NCBI RefSeq assembly: GCF_001280515.1
Contig: NZ_LBIQ01000052.1
Coordinates: 112,074 to 176,073 of the forward strand
Reading direction: 5' to 3'
DNA: 64,000 nt
DNA from: Mangrovimonas sp. ST2L15
Lineage (GTDB): Bacteria > Bacteroidota > Bacteroidia > Flavobacteriales > Flavobacteriaceae
In this document: positions 61,216-64,000 of the stretch, piece after piece
Position numbering within the stretch: the first letter of the stretch is position 1
How the letters are laid out: each line of letters opens with the position of its first letter
The notes under the pieces: model-generated
What the model was told of the DNA's origin: nothing
The model's database searches: none
What the model saw: the letters and a program-made list of their open reading frames with translations, nothing else
Made by a program: the position numbers and the translations under genes

Positions 61216-61289
61216 TTTTTCGCTTTTAAAAAGCTAAAACTAAATTAGTTAAATATGGAATATTGTTCCTAATTATTTAGATAAAAAAC

Positions 61290-61297
61290 TATATTTG
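61290..61297 (+). promoter_or_regulatory. Predicted -7 box of the adhesin gene
   Basis: TATATTTG matches TAnnTTTG; -33 is poor (TTCC at the right distance). It would produce a leader of about 290 nt. Confidence 0.45.
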
Positions 61298-61592
61298 CAC
61301 CCCGAATGACTTCAATAAGGTATTATTCCCATTTTGAATCTTCAATTATCCTTTAAAAGTAGAAAAACCGCTACATTTCTGCTTATAATTGATGTGCAAT
61401 ATCCTCTCTGAAAAAAAATATCCGACGAAATACGTAACTATACGATTAAGAGGTTGTTAAATCCTACAAAATACACTAAAAGTAGGAATTAACTTGTTTA
61501 ATTGATGTAGTTCGTCGAATAAGTTCAAACCTCTTATTTTTTTTTTAAGTCGTTTAATAGTTTAGCCTCGATTAATAGCAAAATCCCCGAGA
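61298..61592 (+). promoter_or_regulatory. Structured 5' leader of the adhesin gene
   Basis: Three inverted repeats are visible. A: CGACGAA (61423-61429) with TTCGTCG (61511-61517). B: TAAGAGGTT (61447-61455) with AACCTCTTA (61528-61536), followed by ten T (61537-61546). C: TCCTAC (61462-61467) with GTAGGA (61482-61487). A and B cross each other, so they form either alternative folds or a pseudoknot, and B resembles a weak terminator. The function (attenuation, RNA binding) is inferred. Confidence 0.45.
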
Positions 61593-64000
61593 ATGAATGT
61601 AACTGTATGGATTAAATTCCTATGCTCTAGGAATTTATATGTTGTCTTGAGTCTATTCTTAACTTTTAACCTACTTTCTCAAAATTATCCGCCTCAGGAA
61701 AATTTGAACAATATTGATTATTCCGCTTATCAAGCCCCTAGTTCTAGTTTACCAGGTTACTTATCAGAAGTGACCGGTAGTACTTACGGAAATTCAATTA
61801 CAAGGGTAAGTGACAAAGGAGTTTTTGGAACAACCTCAGCAAGATTGCGACATAATTATGCCGTAGATCAGGTATGGAACTCTGATGGATCGCTGATTAA
61901 ATTGGCAGGATATCCAGCAGCCATTTTAGATGGCGAAACTTATGAATTTTTATATTGGGCTAATATTCCTTCTTATGGAAGATGGAGTAATACACAACCC
62001 AATATTATTTATGGTACTTCTGGTAATAAGTTTGTTCAGTATAATGTAAGTACAGATCAAACAACTGTATTACATACCTTTTCTAATTATTCAAGTATTG
62101 ATTTTGGATATGGTGAAGGAACCCAAGATAATAATGACCAATACGTTGGACTTATTGGGAATGGAAACACTCTTATTGTTTATGATATCCAAAATGATAA
62201 CGTAGTCGGAACCAAAAATATTCCAGATGGTGATTTGGATTGGTTTAGTGTTAGTTCCTTAGGAAATTATGCCATAGCTTCTTGGCGTCCTGATGGTAGC
62301 GGTACCACTCAAGGAATGAAAAGATATAACATAGATATGACCAATGAAACTCATATTTATGACTATACGGCCCATGGTGATTTCGGAATTGATGCTAGTG
62401 GTAATGAGGTTTTTGTTCAATATGGAAATGATTCCACTTGGAATGATGAGTACTACTTAGTGATGATTAGGTTTAGTAATGCTCAAATTACACCTCTTTA
62501 TTATTACCCACAATCTATTCATGGTGAGTCAGGTATTTGGGGAGGGCATATTTCCTGTAGAAATATCAATAGACCAGGTTGGGCCTATGTTTCAGAGGGA
62601 TGTTGTACTGAACATCCGACCGCTTCAAGAGAAATTTTTGCAATAAAATTAGATGCTTCCAATACAGTTGAGAGATATGCAAAACATCATTCAGACTATG
62701 ATTCAGGATATGGTCATGAGTCTATGGCGGTTCCAAATAGAAATGGAACTAAAGTAATTTTTGCAAGTAATTGGAATAATTCTGGTTTAATGAATGATGC
62801 TAATCCTCCTGCTTGGATTGTTTCTGTGCCACAGGCTGGTTCAACACCAACAGTTGTAGCTTCAGCTGGCGAAGATGTGGATATTTGTGAAGGTGGAACT
62901 ACGACCTTGACGGCGAATGGAGGTAGTTCTTATGTTTGGAGTACAGGTGCTACTTCACAAAGTATTGAGGTTTCACCCGATGAAACTACCGTGTATTCTG
63001 TGACTGTTTCTCAGGGTGGTGTTTCTGACTCTGATGAAGTACAAGTAACAGTTAATCCATTACCAACTGCAAATGCAGGAGAAGATGTAGCTATATGTGA
63101 AGGTGAATCCATTTCTATTACGGCAACAGGTGGTAACTCATATGAGTGGAGTAATGGATCGACTAATGCTACTACAACTGTAAGTCCAAATAGTACTACT
63201 ACGTATACGGTAACTGTAGTTGAGAATGGATGTAGTAGTGAAGATGAAATAACAGTGACCGTAAATCCATTACCTGAAATTAATTTAGGTTCAGATATTA
63301 CTATTGAACAAGGGGAAACGGCAAATTTATCAGTGAATGCTGAAGGCTCTATTGAATGGAGTACAGGTGAAACCACCAATGAGATTGTTGTCAATCCTAA
63401 TCAAACAACAACTTATGTTGTTTATGTAACTAGTAATGGTTGTACTTCAGAGGATAGTATAACAGTAAATGTAAATCAAATTCAAGTTGTTGCCTCTGCA
63501 GGTGAAAATGTTGCTATTTGTGAAGGAGGAACCACGACCTTGACAGCGAGTGGAGGAAGTTCCTACGAATGGAGTACAGGTGCAACTACCCAAAGTATTG
63601 AGGTTTCTCCAGATGAAACCACTGTTTATACAGTAATTGTTTCTGAAGGAAGTGTGTCAGATTCGGCTGAAGTACAAGTAACGGTAAACGCCTTACCAAC
63701 TGCCGATGCAGGATCAGATGTGAGCATGGAAGTAGGATCTACAGTTGTGTTGACCGCAACCGGAGGTGAGGGCTATCAGTGGAGCAACGGGGCAACGACC
63801 CAGAGTATTGAGGTAAGCCCATCGGCAACCACGACCTATGAGGTAACGGTAACAACCGGCGAGTGTTCTTCCACAGATTCAGTAACGGTTACAGTGACCC
63901 AACCTGAAACACCAGAATTGGTTGTATCTGCAGGAGATGATGTAACCATCTGTGAGGGAAGTACTGCTGTATTGACCGCCTCAGAAGGAGAGAGCTATCA
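61593..64000 (+). CDS. Large secreted repeat protein, probable adhesin, 3' end beyond the window
   Basis: ATG at 61593 opens 802 codons with no stop to the window edge. After a signal peptide (residues 1-30, SLFLTFNLLSQ) come about 390 residues of propeller-like domain with GYGEGTQDNNDQYVGLIG, SSLGNYAIASWRPDG, GGHISCRNINRPGWAYVS and HESMAVPNRNGTKVIFASN. Ig/PKD-like repeats start near residue 423. This architecture fits a type IX-secreted surface protein, but the C-terminal sorting domain is not in view. The gene is divergent from the exopolysaccharide operon. It may bind or process polysaccharide at the cell surface (inference). Confidence 0.88.
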   Translation, partial: MNVTVWIKFLCSRNLYVVLSLFLTFNLLSQNYPPQENLNNIDYSAYQAPSSSLPGYLSEVTGSTYGNSITRVSDKGVFGTTSARLRHNYAVDQVWNSDGSLIKLAGYPAAILDGETYEFLYWANIPSYGRWSNTQPNIIYGTSGNKFVQYNVSTDQTTVLHTFSNYSSIDFGYGEGTQDNNDQYVGLIGNGNTLIVYDIQNDNVVGTKNIPDGDLDWFSVSSLGNYAIASWRPDGSGTTQGMKRYNIDMTNETHIYDYTAHGDFGIDASGNEVFVQYGNDSTWNDEYYLVMIRFSNAQITPLYYYPQSIHGESGIWGGHISCRNINRPGWAYVSEGCCTEHPTASREIFAIKLDASNTVERYAKHHSDYDSGYGHESMAVPNRNGTKVIFASNWNNSGLMNDANPPAWIVSVPQAGSTPTVVASAGEDVDICEGGTTTLTANGGSSYVWSTGATSQSIEVSPDETTVYSVTVSQGGVSDSDEVQVTVNPLPTANAGEDVAICEGESISITATGGNSYEWSNGSTNATTTVSPNSTTTYTVTVVENGCSSEDEITVTVNPLPEINLGSDITIEQGETANLSVNAEGSIEWSTGETTNEIVVNPNQTTTYVVYVTSNGCTSEDSITVNVNQIQVVASAGENVAICEGGTTTLTASGGSSYEWSTGATTQSIEVSPDETTVYTVIVSEGSVSDSAEVQVTVNALPTADAGSDVSMEVGSTVVLTATGGEGYQWSNGATTQSIEVSPSATTTYEVTVTTGECSSTDSVTVTVTQPETPELVVSAGDDVTICEGSTAVLTASEGESY
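62859..64000 (+). repeat. Tandem 70-74-codon repeats encoding Ig/PKD-like domains
   Basis: Units begin at 62859, 63069, 63279, 63492, 63702 and 63924 (period 210, 210, 213, 210 and 222 nt). The shared core is AG.DV.ICEG...LTA.GG.SY.WS.GAT.QSIEVSP..TT.Y.V.V. Units 1 and 4 are far more alike than neighbours, indicating a three-unit higher-order repeat. From about 63690 the DNA becomes distinctly richer in G+C. The array continues past the window. Confidence 0.9.

Noticed and set aside
63011..63394. Minus-strand open frame of 127 codons
   Set aside because: It lies fully inside the repeat region of the adhesin gene and is rich in Val/Ser/Thr, the antisense reflection of the repeats; no start signal or family.
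62859..64000. Possible CRISPR array or simple satellite
   Set aside because: The period is about 210 nt, keeps the reading frame, and differences are mostly synonymous, so these are protein-domain repeats.

Overview
This window is chromosomal DNA from a member of the Bacteroidota, almost certainly the family Flavobacteriaceae. The signs are low GC, the Bacteroidota promoter signature (TTTG, about 19-21 nt, then TAnnTTTG) ahead of many genes, scarce Shine-Dalgarno sequences, several TTG starts, and typical family content: a DUF3667 protein, a BatA-type protein, a short PglC-like sugar transferase, Wza/Wzc, PRODH and a large secreted repeat protein of the gliding/type IX cargo style. The genus cannot be fixed from the sequence alone.

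Positions 1-41,500 are mostly conserved chromosomal genes in short operons. They include secreted proteins and peptidases (thioredoxin-like, M13, M61, S10, M14), DNA repair (uvrA, nth), an ECF sigma factor followed by a 49-residue small gene, Bcp peroxiredoxin, and a minus-strand operon of a BatA-like protein, a dihydroorotase-like protein without its metal ligands, a small membrane protein and an esterase. There is also an envelope block (lptD with ridA on one strand; amidase, MlaD-like and two Fe-S proteins on the other), then serB, PAP2 phosphatase, small unknown genes, an XRE regulator divergent from an M14 carboxypeptidase, an Lrp/AsnC regulator, DinB, aroB and proline dehydrogenase.

Positions 41,497-61,215 form one minus-strand exopolysaccharide locus of 15 genes. 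From promoter-proximal to distal the order is GT4, GT2, Wzx-like flippase, Wzy-like polymerase, asparagine synthase, GT4, GT4, second asparagine synthase, GT4, DegT aminotransferase, PglC-like initiating transferase, a 193-nt gap, PglE-like aminotransferase, PglF/FlaA1-like dehydratase, Wza-like export protein and Wzc-like tyrosine autokinase. Except at the gap, neighbouring genes overlap or lie within 5 nt of each other. The set describes a Wzx/Wzy-dependent polymer that starts on a 4-amino-4,6-dideoxy sugar and may carry amidated residues.

Positions 61,593-64,000 hold the 5' part of a large secreted protein read on the plus strand: signal peptide, about 390 residues of propeller-like domain, then Ig/PKD-like repeats of about 70 residues that run off the window. 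Its roughly 290-nt leader has competing inverted repeats ending in a T run.

The most interesting items are a set of TTACA-N2-TGTAA palindromes overlapping the -7 boxes of both the XRE gene and the divergent M14 carboxypeptidase; the dihydroorotase-like pseudoenzyme; the two asparagine synthases in the polysaccharide operon; the structured leader of the adhesin gene; and the higher-order repeat with a GC-shifted block in that gene. No tRNA, rRNA, CRISPR array, insertion sequence or phage gene was seen.
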